Source: a virus
Reading direction: 5' to 3' (one strand)
Virus record (IMG/VR): IMGVR_UViG_3300035388_000053
Location: 1-39,269 of that record
Length of the DNA stretch: 39,269 bases
Positions within the stretch are counted from its first letter, which is position 1; every line of letters starts with the position of its first letter. Below are positions 1 through 8,742 of the stretch, in pieces. A program made the translations under genes and the position numbers. The notes under the pieces were generated by a model. It was not told the origin of the DNA. It saw only the letters and a list, made by a program, of their open reading frames with translations, and did not search any database.

Positions 1-2
1 AA

Positions 3-128
3 TTTAATAAAAGCTCCCTTGAGGTTTTGAGACAACCTCTTGAAGACGGCAGAGTTACAATTTCAAGAGCAAACATGACAGTAGATTATCCTTCAAAGTT
101 CATGCTTGTCTCAAGCATGAACCCTTGA
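3..128 (+). pseudogene. comM: comM/yifB (Mg-chelatase-like AAA+ ATPase), 5' part, truncated by insertion
   Basis: The frame reads [20 protein letters not shown] and continues through [21 protein letters not shown] to a TGA at 126-128. This is the conserved stretch of YifB/ComM proteins just before their CPCG motif. The stop is made by the junction: TG comes from the 4-bp core and the A from the element. ComM is an AAA+ helicase-like factor that promotes branch migration during natural transformation in the species studied. Here the gene is cut inside its ATPase region, so host ComM is probably inactive in the integrated state. The missing continuation is at the right edge of the window. The gene start lies outside the window. 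Confidence 0.93.
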
Positions 129-1779
129 GCGTGCGTGGACAAACAACGTGATTCTCATAACTTAAGTCCACAAACAAATGTACTTTGATGTTATCTTTAT
201 GAATAATGACCTTTTTGACAATACTACGAAGTAGTGTTTTTTTTATGTTCATTGGAAGTTTATTATAAGTCTTAGGATTAAATTGTTTCATTGAGTTCAC
301 GAAAATCTCAGTGTTCAATTTGTAGTTTGTATTATAGTTAATCTCATTGACCACCGAGTTGTATTCAGTTACAACCAGGTTCTTTTCTTTTTCAAGCTCG
401 TCGTATTTTTTCATGATTACAGATTCTGGAAGAATATCTCTGGCCAGAGCAGCTGTAAGGTTGTTAATCTCATTGTCAATTGCATCAAGTCGATTCCTGA
501 GACGTTTCTTTTCTGAAGCAAGATTTTCAATCTGCTCATCTGCTCCGGTGGATCTCTTCAACATGTCATTAAGCTGATCTTCGTTATCAAGGAGATAGCC
601 AAGATATTCAACAACTGCATTTTCAAGCTTATCAGTTCTAATACTTCTATTATCGCATTGTGCTTGCTGTACTTTTTTTATGCAATTGAAATATGAATAA
701 TACCCATCTATTGCTCCATTTCCTCTATTAGTTTTTCTTGAATAGTATACACTCATGCTAGATCCACATTCACCGCATCGTGTAAGTCCTGAAAGGGGAG
801 AGGATTGGCTTTGTCCGGTCCTGGGTGCTACATTAGCATTTTTCTGTATTAACTGCTGAACAGTAGCAAATTCTTTGCCTGGAATTATACCTTTGTGTTC
901 TGCAACCGAAAGGATCCAGTCCTTCATAGGTAGTTGCGTGGATGTTGTTCCGTTTGGTCTTCTTCTATTATAATACATCATTCCATAATTTCCGTCAAAC
1001 ATGCCTTCAGGATTCGAAATTTGGACTTCTGTAGACGTGTTGAAGTAATTGAATGCATAAGTATCACCGACACAGTACAAGGCATTCTTGAGCATCCTTT
1101 GCACCTGATTCGGGTTCCAAGAAGCACCTTTCTTTGTCTTATATCCTAATCTATTGAGTTCTAATGCAGTACCTCGTATAGATCTTAGCTCCATGTACTT
1201 GTTGAAAATAAATTTGACTATAGATGCTTCATTTTCCTCAATAACGAGTCTGGAGGCTTTCTTTATTTTGTTGTTCTCACGAATGGTTTCACTGATAGCC
1301 GTATAACCAAGGGGAACAGGTCCACCGTTCCACTTACCAAGTTTTGCACGGTCTATCATATTGTCCCGAACTCTTTCAACAATAGTTTCTCTCTCCAGCT
1401 GAGCAAAGACACTGGTGATCATCATCATAGCCCTACCCATCGGGGAAGACGTGTCAAAGTTCTCTTTCAAGGAAATGAAATCGACATCTTTTTTATCTAG
1501 ATCATCTATGAGAGTAGAGAAGTCGTTAACCGATCTACTCACTCTATCCAATTTATAGCAGACCAGCGTATGGATCATGCCTTGATCAATGTCATACATA
1601 AGCTTCTTGAAGCTGGGCCTGTCCAGATTCTTTCCAGAAACATCATAGTCCTCATAAATCTGATATGGCCATCCTTTATAATTACATAGATCCTTGCTTC
1701 GCTGGATCTGATTCTCTATTGATTCACCTTTCTCAGTAGCCTTGGACTTTCTTACATATAAAGCTGCAACTTTCTCCAT
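100..1779 (-). CDS. int: Large serine recombinase (integrase), C-terminus altered by integration
   Basis: Site-specific recombinase that should integrate and excise the element at comM; 559 residues from the ATG at 1779, which has GGAGG seven bases upstream (an in-frame start at 1818 lacks one). Resolvase domain about 1-150, with the probable catalytic Ser12 in YVRKS, then [14 protein letters not shown] and YKLDRVSRS. Recombinase domain about 150-300. Zinc ribbon with Cys335, Cys338, Cys366 and Cys375. Coiled coil about 415-475. The last codons run through attL: residues after Lys552 (GSCLRQA and the stop) are read from antisense comM. In the excised circle the frame continues instead into the XRE fragment at 38912-39145, giving 628 residues. 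It starts inside the end of the peptidase gene upstream, so the two are probably cotranscribed from the LexA-box promoter. Confidence 0.96.
   Translation of the reverse strand: MEKVAALYVRKSKATEKGESIENQIQRSKDLCNYKGWPYQIYEDYDVSGKNLDRPSFKKLMYDIDQGMIHTLVCYKLDRVSRSVNDFSTLIDDLDKKDVDFISLKENFDTSSPMGRAMMMITSVFAQLERETIVERVRDNMIDRAKLGKWNGGPVPLGYTAISETIRENNKIKKASRLVIEENEASIVKFIFNKYMELRSIRGTALELNRLGYKTKKGASWNPNQVQRMLKNALYCVGDTYAFNYFNTSTEVQISNPEGMFDGNYGMMYYNRRRPNGTTSTQLPMKDWILSVAEHKGIIPGKEFATVQQLIQKNANVAPRTGQSQSSPLSGLTRCGECGSSMSVYYSRKTNRGNGAIDGYYSYFNCIKKVQQAQCDNRSIRTDKLENAVVEYLGYLLDNEDQLNDMLKRSTGADEQIENLASEKKRLRNRLDAIDNEINNLTAALARDILPESVIMKKYDELEKEKNLVVTEYNSVVNEINYNTNYKLNTEIFVNSMKQFNPKTYNKLPMNIKKTLLRSIVKKVIIHKDNIKVHLFVDLSYENHVVCPRTLKGSCLRQA
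124..127. other. attL core (CTTG)
   Basis: Left junction of the element. CTTG is shared with 39143-39146. Joining 1-127 to 39147 onward restores comM without loss or gain of a base, so the crossover lies within these four bases. Short identity and a protein-coding target are typical of large serine recombinases. attL sits inside the recombinase reading frame. Confidence 0.88.
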
Positions 1780-2263
1780 AACAAACCTCCGTGTTTTTTT
1801 CTTTAAAATATCCATCAAACAGCAATGCTGCTGACAGTGTTTTTCTAAAATTTACAAATTCATCTGAAACCCCAAATTCTTCAGACAGCTCATAATCATT
1901 TCGACCATATTTTAGTGCTTCCTCAAATATATGAACAGGCATTAAAAAATAAGCTGCAAATGCATTTGCCTGAGTTTCAGTCTTGATGTTTATTATGTCG
2001 TTTTTAAAAAGATAATTGGAATCGTGAAACATGACATGAGCTGCCTCGTGTGTTAGATCCGACCTATATTCTTTAGTATCTGAATAGTAGGGAAGTGTTA
2101 AAGAGTTGTAAATGGTCAAAGGTTGTTTTAAGTGTTGGCAGAAAAGCAACTTAATACCTTTGTCCGTAAAGATCTGTTCCAATTGGTGAGTCGGAATAGG
2201 GAAGTTGAATATTTGATATTCGGTTAGTAAGTAGATAGATTCTTTAAGCATATTATAATACAT
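1733..2263 (-). CDS. ImmA/IrrE-family metallopeptidase
   Basis: 176 residues with the zinc-protease signature HEAAH in LTHEAAHVMFHD. ImmA-type proteases cleave phage or ICE repressors on DNA damage (ICEBs1 ImmA/ImmR is the model), so a likely substrate is one of the CI-like repressors at 9681-10586. No helix-turn-helix is fused to it. It starts at an ATG behind AAAGGGG and overlaps the recombinase start by 47 bases. That places it first in a peptidase-integrase operon rather than beside the repressor, its usual place. Family call is firm; the substrate is inferred. Confidence 0.87.
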   Translation of the reverse strand: MYYNMLKESIYLLTEYQIFNFPIPTHQLEQIFTDKGIKLLFCQHLKQPLTIYNSLTLPYYSDTKEYRSDLTHEAAHVMFHDSNYLFKNDIINIKTETQANAFAAYFLMPVHIFEEALKYGRNDYELSEEFGVSDEFVNFRKTLSAALLFDGYFKEKNTEVCYGESCSFICKKVQGY

Positions 2264-2299
2264 TTTATTACCCCTTTAAAGTAAAATGTGATAGAATAG

Positions 2300-2328
2300 A
2301 GTATATCAGAACAAACGTTCGCGGTAAA
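2300..2328 (-). promoter_or_regulatory. Leftward promoter with LexA (SOS) box for immA-int
   Basis: On the minus strand a -35-like TTTACC (2323-2328) and an extended -10 TGATATACT (TATACT at 2300-2305) are separated by 17 bases. The spacer contains GAACGTTTGTTC (2309-2320), a perfect match to the Bacillota LexA consensus GAAC-N4-GTTC. LexA bound here would block the promoter. DNA damage would then release peptidase and recombinase together. The box is symmetric and also lies about 80 bases upstream of the rightward restriction-modification operon. Confidence 0.7.
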
Positions 2329-2396
2329 TATAATATATGAAAATATTTTTATTTATGCTAAAATGTATAAAGAAGTTTTTGAAAAGGAGTATTGTT

Positions 2397-4310
2397 ATGT
2401 CCAAAAAAGAAGCTAAGACAGATTTATGGGTTTATAGTTTGCTACAAGAAGCTAATATTGAAGTGGATCCACAAGGAAGTTCTATTAAAGAAATTGACGA
2501 AGCATTAAAAACAGCATCGAAAAGTGGGAAACGAAATGTAGGATATCCAGAATTTGTAGGTGTAGTAAAAGATTTTATTATTGTTATTGAAGATAAAGCG
2601 GATGTTGCAAAGCATATAAAAAAAGAAGATAGTGTGATTAGCACAAAAGTCAAAGATATCAAAAGTTACGCTGTAAATGGAGCTCTATTCTATGGTCAGC
2701 ATTTAGCAAAGAATACATCATATAAAAAAATATTAGCGTTTGGTATTTCAGGAAATGAGAAGAAGCACAAAATTAGTCCTTTATATATTGACGAAACAGA
2801 GTATTACAGAGAGTTACCTGAGGTTGAGTCTTTTATATCTTTTAACGAACAGAATATCGAAGAATATTATGTTCGAGAAATTCTAAATGAATCAACGGAT
2901 GAAGAAAAGGAAACTACTGAAATTCTTAAGGATGCGGCGGAACTTCATGAAGACCTTAGAAATTATGGTAGTTTAAAAGATATTGATAAACCTTTAATTG
3001 TTTCTGGTATTATGCTTGCTTTAAGAGAATCGGAGTTTAAAAACTTTTCCATTGATACCTTAATTGGAGACGAAGAAACTACTGATGGACAAAAGATATA
3101 CAACGCAATTAAAGCTAACTTAAAAAGGGCAAAGGTAAGTCCAGAGGTCAAGAAAGATAAAATACTAAGTCAATTCGCAATTATTAAAGATACGCCATTA
3201 TTGAATGAAATTAATGATACTTTAGGTAAGACACCGCTTAAGCATTATACAGAGTTTTTATATGAAAAGCTTTATAAAAGTATAAGATACGCTCAATCAT
3301 CAGAAGACTACTTAGGTAGATTCTATGGTGAATTTATGTCTTATAGTGGTGGTGATGGTCAAACGTTGGGTATCGTTTTGACTCCAAAACACATTACAGA
3401 ATTATTCTGTGACCTAGTAGATATAAACCCAGATGATGTTGTATTAGACCCATGCTGTGGTACAGCTGGTTTCTTGATTTCAGCAATGCATAACATGTTA
3501 CAACAAGCTACAACAAATACGCAGAGAAAGAATATTAAAAAAGAACAATTGCACGGGTTTGAGTCCCAGCCATACATGTTCACTATTGCTACTACAAATA
3601 TGATTCTAAGAGGTGATGGTAGGAGTAATCTTATTCATGATGATTTTCTTAAGCAAAAACCATTTAAGCTTCAATTAAAAGGTTCTACAGTAGGTATGAT
3701 GAACCCTCCATACTCACAAGGTTCAAAATCAAATCCTCATTTATATGAGTTGTCTTTTTCTGAACACTTATTGGATTCTTTAACAGAGGGTGCTAGATGT
3801 GTTGTTATTATCCCTCAATCATCAATGACAGGAAAAACTAAGGAAGAACAAGGTATTAAGGAAAATATTTTAAAGAGGCATACGCTAGAAGGTGTTATAA
3901 CGCTTAACAAAGATACTTTCTATGGTGTTGGTACAATGCCTTGTATAGCTGTATTTACTGCTGGTGAGAAGCATCCTAAAAATAAGGAGTGTAAATTCAT
4001 TGACTTTAGAGACGATGGTTATAAAGTAAGTGCCCACATTGGTTTGATAGAAACTGAATCGGCTAAAGATAGAAAGCAACACCTATTAGACATTTGGTTT
4101 GATAGAATGGAAACTGAAAGTAAGTTCTGTGTTAAAACAACAATAGAACCAGAAGATGAATGGCTTCATAGCTTCTACTATTTCAACGATGATATTCCAA
4201 CTGATGATGAGTTTGACAAAGTAATAGGTGATTACTTATCATTTGAGTTTTCAATGATAATACAAAACAGAGAATACTTATTTAAACTTTCTGACAAAGA
4301 AGAGAATTAG
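2397..4310 (+). CDS. BcgI-like Type IIB restriction-modification subunit A (nuclease + N6-adenine methylase)
   Basis: 637 residues from the ATG at 2397 (AAAAGGAG upstream), the same size as I recall for BcgI subunit A. An N-terminal PD-(D/E)XK-like nuclease is suggested by GYPEFVGVVKDF followed by IVIEDKAD (Glu65, Lys67). A helical region follows, then a gamma-class N6-adenine methylase: motif I DPCCGTAGFLI (351-361) and motif IV NPPY (436-439). Such enzymes methylate and also cut on both sides of a bipartite site, using one polypeptide for both activities. The specificity gene follows 11 bases downstream, and there is no HsdR-type translocase, which argues against classical Type I. Confidence 0.85.
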   Translation: MSKKEAKTDLWVYSLLQEANIEVDPQGSSIKEIDEALKTASKSGKRNVGYPEFVGVVKDFIIVIEDKADVAKHIKKEDSVISTKVKDIKSYAVNGALFYGQHLAKNTSYKKILAFGISGNEKKHKISPLYIDETEYYRELPEVESFISFNEQNIEEYYVREILNESTDEEKETTEILKDAAELHEDLRNYGSLKDIDKPLIVSGIMLALRESEFKNFSIDTLIGDEETTDGQKIYNAIKANLKRAKVSPEVKKDKILSQFAIIKDTPLLNEINDTLGKTPLKHYTEFLYEKLYKSIRYAQSSEDYLGRFYGEFMSYSGGDGQTLGIVLTPKHITELFCDLVDINPDDVVLDPCCGTAGFLISAMHNMLQQATTNTQRKNIKKEQLHGFESQPYMFTIATTNMILRGDGRSNLIHDDFLKQKPFKLQLKGSTVGMMNPPYSQGSKSNPHLYELSFSEHLLDSLTEGARCVVIIPQSSMTGKTKEEQGIKENILKRHTLEGVITLNKDTFYGVGTMPCIAVFTAGEKHPKNKECKFIDFRDDGYKVSAHIGLIETESAKDRKQHLLDIWFDRMETESKFCVKTTIEPEDEWLHSFYYFNDDIPTDDEFDKVIGDYLSFEFSMIIQNREYLFKLSDKEEN

Positions 4311-4321
4311 GGGGTGTTCAA

Positions 4322-5353
4322 ATGAAACCAAGTGAGAAAGAATGGAAACCCTTTAAAATCAATGAACTATTTGATGTTGATAAAGGTATCTACTTAAATA
4401 AAAAAGACATAATAGAAGGAAATATCCCCTTTATATCAGCTAAAGCTGTTGATAATGGTTTAACAGGATTTATTGGTAATCGAACTCTATTCCCTAAAAA
4501 TTCAGTGACTATTGAAAAAATCAAACTATCAGCATATTATCAGCCATGTGACTTCTACTGTTCTCATGATGTAACAGTTATTCAAAATGAGAACTTGGAC
4601 AAGGAAGTATCGTTATTCATTAGTGCAATGATAAAACGCCAAAGCGTGAAATACTCTTACGGAAGACAAGCACAGATGAACGTTGTTAAAAGGGAGACTG
4701 TTTTATTACCTGTTGATTCAGATGAAAACCCAGATTGGGAGTTCATGAGAAATTATATTGCTGATAAACATCGAGAGAGCGATTCTAAGTACACAACATA
4801 TCTGAAAGATATGGTTAGCAAATTGAAACGCAAAGACATTTCTTCATTAGAAGAAAAGGAATGGAAAGAGTTTACAATTGAAGAACTCTTTGAAATAAAG
4901 TCAGGTGTTCGTTTGACCAAAGAGGATATGGTTGAAGGTGATAGATCATTTATAGGTTCGACTGATTCCAATAATGGTATTACAAATTTTGTTTCTAATG
5001 CTAATAAATCACTTGCTTCAAATGTCTTAGGAGTCAATTATAACGGTAGCGTTTGTGAGGCGTTTTATCATCCATATGAGTGTATATTTTCTGACGATGT
5101 GAAACATTTAGTGCTGAAAAACCATCACGGAAATAAATATATTTACTTGTTTTTCAGTAGCATAATTCGTAAGCAAAAAAACAAATACACGTATGGCTAT
5201 AAATTTAATGGCACCAGAATGAAACGGCAAATTATTATGCTACCTATTGATGAAGCTGGTGAACCGGATTTCGAATATATGGAACAATATATTAAGAATT
5301 TAATGATAAATAAATACAGTAAATATACCAACTATAAATATAAAACGCCATAG
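4322..5353 (+). CDS. BcgI-like specificity subunit B (HsdS-like)
   Basis: 343 residues with two tandem target-recognition repeats. Each begins with a similar motif: EKEWKPFKINELFDVDKGI near residue 5, and EKEWKEFTIEELFEIKSGV near residue 178. Each ends with a YSYGRQ/YTYGYK-type segment. Two half-repeats imply a bipartite DNA target. It probably forms a complex with subunit A, to which it supplies sequence specificity. GGGGG about ten bases upstream of the ATG is the ribosome site. The stop codon lies inside the stem of the following terminator. Confidence 0.85.
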   Translation: MKPSEKEWKPFKINELFDVDKGIYLNKKDIIEGNIPFISAKAVDNGLTGFIGNRTLFPKNSVTIEKIKLSAYYQPCDFYCSHDVTVIQNENLDKEVSLFISAMIKRQSVKYSYGRQAQMNVVKRETVLLPVDSDENPDWEFMRNYIADKHRESDSKYTTYLKDMVSKLKRKDISSLEEKEWKEFTIEELFEIKSGVRLTKEDMVEGDRSFIGSTDSNNGITNFVSNANKSLASNVLGVNYNGSVCEAFYHPYECIFSDDVKHLVLKNHHGNKYIYLFFSSIIRKQKNKYTYGYKFNGTRMKRQIIMLPIDEAGEPDFEYMEQYIKNLMINKYSKYTNYKYKTP

Positions 5354-5371
5354 AATAATCTATGGCGTTTT
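5342..5371. terminator. Bidirectional terminator
   Basis: Perfect 12-bp stem AAAACGCCATAG / CTATGGCGTTTT with a six-base loop, between the convergent restriction operon and the leftward cargo. A-rich and T-rich flanks on both sides fit termination in both directions. Confidence 0.85.
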
Positions 5372-5395
5372 ATATTTGAAATTGTTATCCTCAAT

Positions 5396-5887
5396 CTACA
5401 ACTCCACCTCACCAACATCAATTCCAATCTCCACAAACTTGCAGTCTTCAAAATCTACTCCTGGCACAAAATACCTGGTCTTGTTCCAGGATCCTTTGAT
5501 GATCTCATTGGTGTTATATTTTACATCTTTGACCATCTTCAGGTTTTCATTGTAGAAGAACATGTAAATGGTATAGTGGTCATAGGTGATGTTGAGGGGA
5601 TTGCCGATCTTTAAGTTTATGACAACCTCGTTTTCTTTCCCAGGTTGGAAGTCTTCAACTCTTACCAGTAGGGAAGTGTCAATGTTGGTTTTCATGTAGC
5701 CGTATCCATCGTCTTCTAGGTTAAGCATAGTTGAGTAATCCAGTGCATTGTATATTTTCGATGTTTCTTTAGCCATGAGTTCAAGAATTTCCTTTTCACG
5801 ATCCAGATGATATTGAAAGCTGTAGATACTGAAGGAGACTATGGCTATTTGTAATGCCACTATTAGGTATATTGTGCGTTTTGTCAT
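5396..5887 (-). CDS. Membrane-anchored protein of unknown function
   Basis: 163 residues. An N-terminal segment (about 5-25, TIYLIVALQIAIVSFSIYSF) looks like a signal anchor, followed by a soluble, presumably extracytoplasmic domain rich in beta-type alternation. I do not recognise a family. It is the last gene of the leftward cargo. AAGGAG precedes the ATG. Its position 26 bases after the ATPase gene suggests cotranscription. Confidence 0.75.
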   Translation of the reverse strand: MTKRTIYLIVALQIAIVSFSIYSFQYHLDREKEILELMAKETSKIYNALDYSTMLNLEDDGYGYMKTNIDTSLLVRVEDFQPGKENEVVINLKIGNPLNITYDHYTIYMFFYNENLKMVKDVKYNTNEIIKGSWNKTRYFVPGVDFEDCKFVEIGIDVGEVEL

Positions 5888-5913
5888 TGTGGCTCCTTAA
5901 GAATAATATCTTA

Positions 5914-6897
5914 TTATCTATTATTAGAAGATGCTTTTGAGGCCTGTTTATATTCTGAATTAATCTTTTTAGCTAATTGATTTCCATTGTCAACTATAGT
6001 TTGTAGAATTGATTCATAGTTATTTATCATTGAAGTGTTTATAGTCATTTTTACAGCAGTCCCATTTATCAAAGTGGATTTATGTCTTTTATTTTTCTCT
6101 CTTAACAATACAGCATCGTTTCCACTAGCTATTAAAAATGATCCCTTCATTTCACGACACAACTTACTAGCTACATATAATCCAAAACCTGAATTAGCCC
6201 AATAATCATAATCATAAGAATTTAAGTTTCGAACACATGAAACTCCTGGTAAAAGAGCTAATTTAATAGCATCAATGTCATCTTTAATATTTTCTTTATA
6301 TCTATAGTTTTTCTTTAAACTTTGTTGGATTCCAATTCCCTCGTCCAAAATAGCAAACTCAACTAATTTATGATTAGGCCAATGCTGAGCAGCAATCCAA
6401 ACATATTTACTTTCACTATGTTCTTTCACATTTCTAATTATTTCAGTTATTATGAACTTTATTGAATCTTTCATATTTTGATTATCACGACTGAATACAG
6501 AAGCTAATTTTTCAGCATATTTTTCGATAGAATCTTGAATAACTTCATTTTTATTATGTATATCATCAAAACTAATTTTTCTTATAGGTAAATAGTTTTG
6601 ATTACCTTTTGCGAAAATATATCTGTTATCATCAAATCCACAATTATCAAAAAATCCCATGGTTGAAGCATAAGAGTGATTTTCATAGTTAGTACAAGTT
6701 ATGTTTAAATCTTCAAATTTGTTTTTTAGATTTCTAATAGACACAGATGATACTAGCATAGCGAAAGGATCAAAGTTTGTCATTCTAGAAAAATCAAATG
6801 TTATTTTTTTATCTTCTATATTTTCATCAATGGCATTTATTTCATCAATTAATTGAAAAGCACCTATGAAATCTAAATTCGGAACATATATTGTCAA
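5914..6897 (-). CDS. STAS-like domain fused to GHKL (histidine-kinase-type) ATPase
   Basis: 327 residues from a TTG start with GGAG eight bases upstream. The N-terminal part (about 1-105) resembles STAS folds: ITFDFSRMTNFDPFAML, then alternating beta and helix. The second half has the GHKL ATP-binding boxes: N-box EIIRNVKEHS (Glu152, Asn156), G1 DEGIG (185-189), G2 NSGFGLYVAS (236-245). There is no phospho-acceptor histidine domain, so it is not a typical sensor kinase. Comparable STAS-plus-ATPase proteins recur beside defence genes, with unknown roles. It is the third gene of a leftward set with the zinc ribbon and Abi-like genes. A defence or signalling role is inferred. Confidence 0.8.
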   Translation of the reverse strand: MTIYVPNLDFIGAFQLIDEINAIDENIEDKKITFDFSRMTNFDPFAMLVSSVSIRNLKNKFEDLNITCTNYENHSYASTMGFFDNCGFDDNRYIFAKGNQNYLPIRKISFDDIHNKNEVIQDSIEKYAEKLASVFSRDNQNMKDSIKFIITEIIRNVKEHSESKYVWIAAQHWPNHKLVEFAILDEGIGIQQSLKKNYRYKENIKDDIDAIKLALLPGVSCVRNLNSYDYDYWANSGFGLYVASKLCREMKGSFLIASGNDAVLLREKNKRHKSTLINGTAVKMTINTSMINNYESILQTIVDNGNQLAKKINSEYKQASKASSNNR

Positions 6898-6918
6898 AAT
6901 AGATTCTCCTTTTTGATT

Positions 6919-7143
6919 TTACTTCTGTACTGTTACGTGGTTCTCTTGGTTACAAAAATTGCAATGCAGTATGTAAGTAATGTTGTTCTTTGTTTCATAG
7001 ACATTCGTTCTAATGCAAATGCCAGGCTCTTGTTTTTCAACGACAAAGAGTCCATTAGCATAGACACGCTGCTTGGCCTCTGGCTGCCATTTTATTTCTA
7101 ATTCGCAGCATGTGCATTTTGTTTTATATTTTATAACTAGCAT
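6919..7143 (-). CDS. Small zinc-ribbon protein
   Basis: 74 residues with two cysteine pairs, CTCC near residue 10 and CNFC near residue 62, as in a treble-clef or zinc-ribbon fold. It lies between the Abi-like and STAS-ATPase genes with gaps of 31 and 21 bases. The ribosome site before the ATG is weak (AAAAAGAT), so translation may depend on the upstream gene. Function unknown. Confidence 0.68.
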   Translation of the reverse strand: MLVIKYKTKCTCCELEIKWQPEAKQRVYANGLFVVEKQEPGICIRTNVYETKNNITYILHCNFCNQENHVTVQK

Positions 7144-7174
7144 GTTTTTATCTTTTTTTGATTCAGATAATTAA

Positions 7175-7972
7175 TCAAATATAAAACGTATCAAATCTAC
7201 GTAAAATTTCAGCTGTAGAAATCAATACAAGATTAAGCCTAAATGAGCAGTCATCTTCATCTGATAAACCTGGATGTGATCCTTCTGGATGTAGCCTTTT
7301 CCAGAATCCATTGAAGTAGCCACACTCTCCATTATCGCCCCATTCATTTAAATCTTTATTAAAAATGGCTGGATTGACTTTTGACAATTCGATTCTAGCT
7401 AAATGTGATTTACTGAATGTTTTTCCAGTAATTTCTTCGGCAATTCGTTTTGTTAGTTCTTCTACATAAGTTCTTAATTGACCGTTCGATGCAGCCCAAT
7501 CACCTCTGGTATATGCTGAAATTGCTTGTTGTAAATGACCTTTAGCAATTGAAAAATTATTTTTTTCAAGTAATAAATCAATCAAATTTCGCCCTTCATA
7601 AATATCAACAACTGAATTAACTTCTTTAACTAGCATGCCATCAGATATGGTGTAACCATCAATTTTTAATAGTCTGAATAAAATATCAGAGAATATGAAT
7701 TTGTTATCAATTTCATCAAACCCATCATAATTGATTTGTTCATTAATTATCATTTCTACTAATTCAAACCTCAGTGGATTGCCGAATATTCCTTTCAAAT
7801 CAGGATTTGAAATTACGTAAGTGGCAACATTATTTATAATTTGTTGTTTTGAATATCTATCTAACAATAATTTATTTGGCATGCTATATTTCATAAAGAA
7901 GTTTACTATACGGGTTTTATACTGTGGCTCAATTAAATTCAAAGTTTCTATTAATGTAGCATCTGAAAACAT
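7175..7972 (-). CDS. Abi-like cargo protein, possible abortive-infection effector
   Basis: 265 residues from the ATG at 7972, with GGAGG eight bases upstream. The N-terminal half is helical and rich in Ile and Asn. The C-terminal half contains an all-helical segment (YTRGDWAASNGQLRTYVEEL) and ends with LHPEGSHPGLSDEDD followed by a long hydrophobic helix. That arrangement recalls the C-terminal domain of Abi/HEPN-type proteins, but no exact RX4-6H motif is seen and the resemblance is weak. It heads the three-gene leftward set and directly follows a terminator, so it may have its own promoter or be read-through regulated. Confidence 0.6.
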   Translation of the reverse strand: MFSDATLIETLNLIEPQYKTRIVNFFMKYSMPNKLLLDRYSKQQIINNVATYVISNPDLKGIFGNPLRFELVEMIINEQINYDGFDEIDNKFIFSDILFRLLKIDGYTISDGMLVKEVNSVVDIYEGRNLIDLLLEKNNFSIAKGHLQQAISAYTRGDWAASNGQLRTYVEELTKRIAEEITGKTFSKSHLARIELSKVNPAIFNKDLNEWGDNGECGYFNGFWKRLHPEGSHPGLSDEDDCSFRLNLVLISTAEILRRFDTFYI

Positions 7973-7987
7973 ATTTCTACCTCCATA

Positions 7988-8022
7988 CAAAAACCCCACT
8001 CAAAAAAAGACCTGAATGGGGT
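7988..8022 (-). terminator. Leftward terminator or attenuator before the Abi-like gene
   Basis: Minus-strand hairpin with TGGGGT/ACCCCA arms (8017-8022 and 7993-7998) followed by TTTTTG, ending only a few bases before the ribosome site of the 7972 gene. It would stop transcripts arriving from the upstream membrane gene. The plus strand also has a T-rich tail. Confidence 0.6.
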
Positions 8023-8189
8023 ATGTTTTATTTTATATTAATTTCATTGCTGCAAGCAGCGCCCCGTTTTCCCTTTTATGTGAATATCACACAATTAGAA
8101 TTATATCATGATTCATTAATTGTTACAATAAGCCACATATGTTTTTTGAATCTTTTTTTATTTTTGATGCCTTGGGGTGAGAGTGGAGT

Positions 8190-8420
8190 TTAATTACTCA
8201 ATAAACGATATCGAATGATAATCAGTATGATCAAGACAATTACAATGAAAATTGCCATGATTTTATTTATTAATTTCATGAAAGAAGCTTCTGCAAATTT
8301 ATCTTTGAATATAGCGGTAAGAAATATAGATGATAAAAATAGGAACAGTATTACCAGTACAATTATTGATATAGATGCAACAAAAGTGTCAGCATCTTGA
8401 TTAAATAAAGAAGTAATCAT
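8190..8420 (-). CDS. Small two-helix membrane protein
   Basis: 76 residues with two strongly hydrophobic segments (about 14-36 and 50-71) joined by a short charged loop (KDKFAEASFMK). An AAAAGGAG site precedes the ATG by seven bases. It stands alone between two hairpins. No family recognised. The 167 bases beyond its stop (8023-8189) contain the terminator tail and no other gene I can support. Confidence 0.68.
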   Translation of the reverse strand: MITSLFNQDADTFVASISIIVLVILFLFLSSIFLTAIFKDKFAEASFMKLINKIMAIFIVIVLIILIIIRYRLLSN

Positions 8421-8446
8421 AATAGTCTCCTTTTATTTCAAATAAA

Positions 8447-8464
8447 CCCATTCAATTGAATGGG
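8447..8464 (-). terminator. Perfect palindromic terminator
   Basis: CCCATTCAATTGAATGGG is a perfect 18-bp palindrome followed by TTTATTT on the minus strand and CTCTTTTTT on the plus strand. It separates the DUF6199-like gene from the 8420 membrane gene, so those two leftward neighbours are probably separate or attenuated units. Confidence 0.75.
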
Positions 8465-8478
8465 CTCTTTTTTATTGT

Positions 8479-8709
8479 TTAATTTAAACGACTCATAACA
8501 TATGGTCCAAAAGCAACTATAGAAATTATAATCATGACAACAACACCTTGAATTCTTCTGACTCTGAAATATGTTTCAGTAGGTTCTTTAGTTGCTTTCC
8601 AGCTTTCAAATGTCTTCCACATGAATCTTGGATTGATAGCATTGATCAATCCAGTCAGGAATATGAAAGCGTAGAAAAGCATTATAAATATTTGTATTCC
8701 AAAATGCAT
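8479..8709 (-). CDS. DUF6199-like small membrane protein
   Basis: 76 residues. Hydrophobic helices at about 5-24 and 52-70 flank a motif INPRFMWKTFESWK. This pattern matches small prophage and chromosomal proteins of the DUF6199 type as I recall them. AAGGAG precedes the ATG. Function unknown; it probably lies downstream of the 9660 gene. Confidence 0.7.
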   Translation of the reverse strand: MHFGIQIFIMLFYAFIFLTGLINAINPRFMWKTFESWKATKEPTETYFRVRRIQGVVVMIIISIVAFGPYVMSRLN

Positions 8710-8742
8710 GTCTATTCTCCTTATTTCAGGTATTCATTTGTT

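Noticed and set aside
2397-5353. Classical Type I restriction system
   Set aside because: There is no HsdR, and the methylase carries its own nuclease-like N-terminus, so a BcgI-like Type IIB system fits better.
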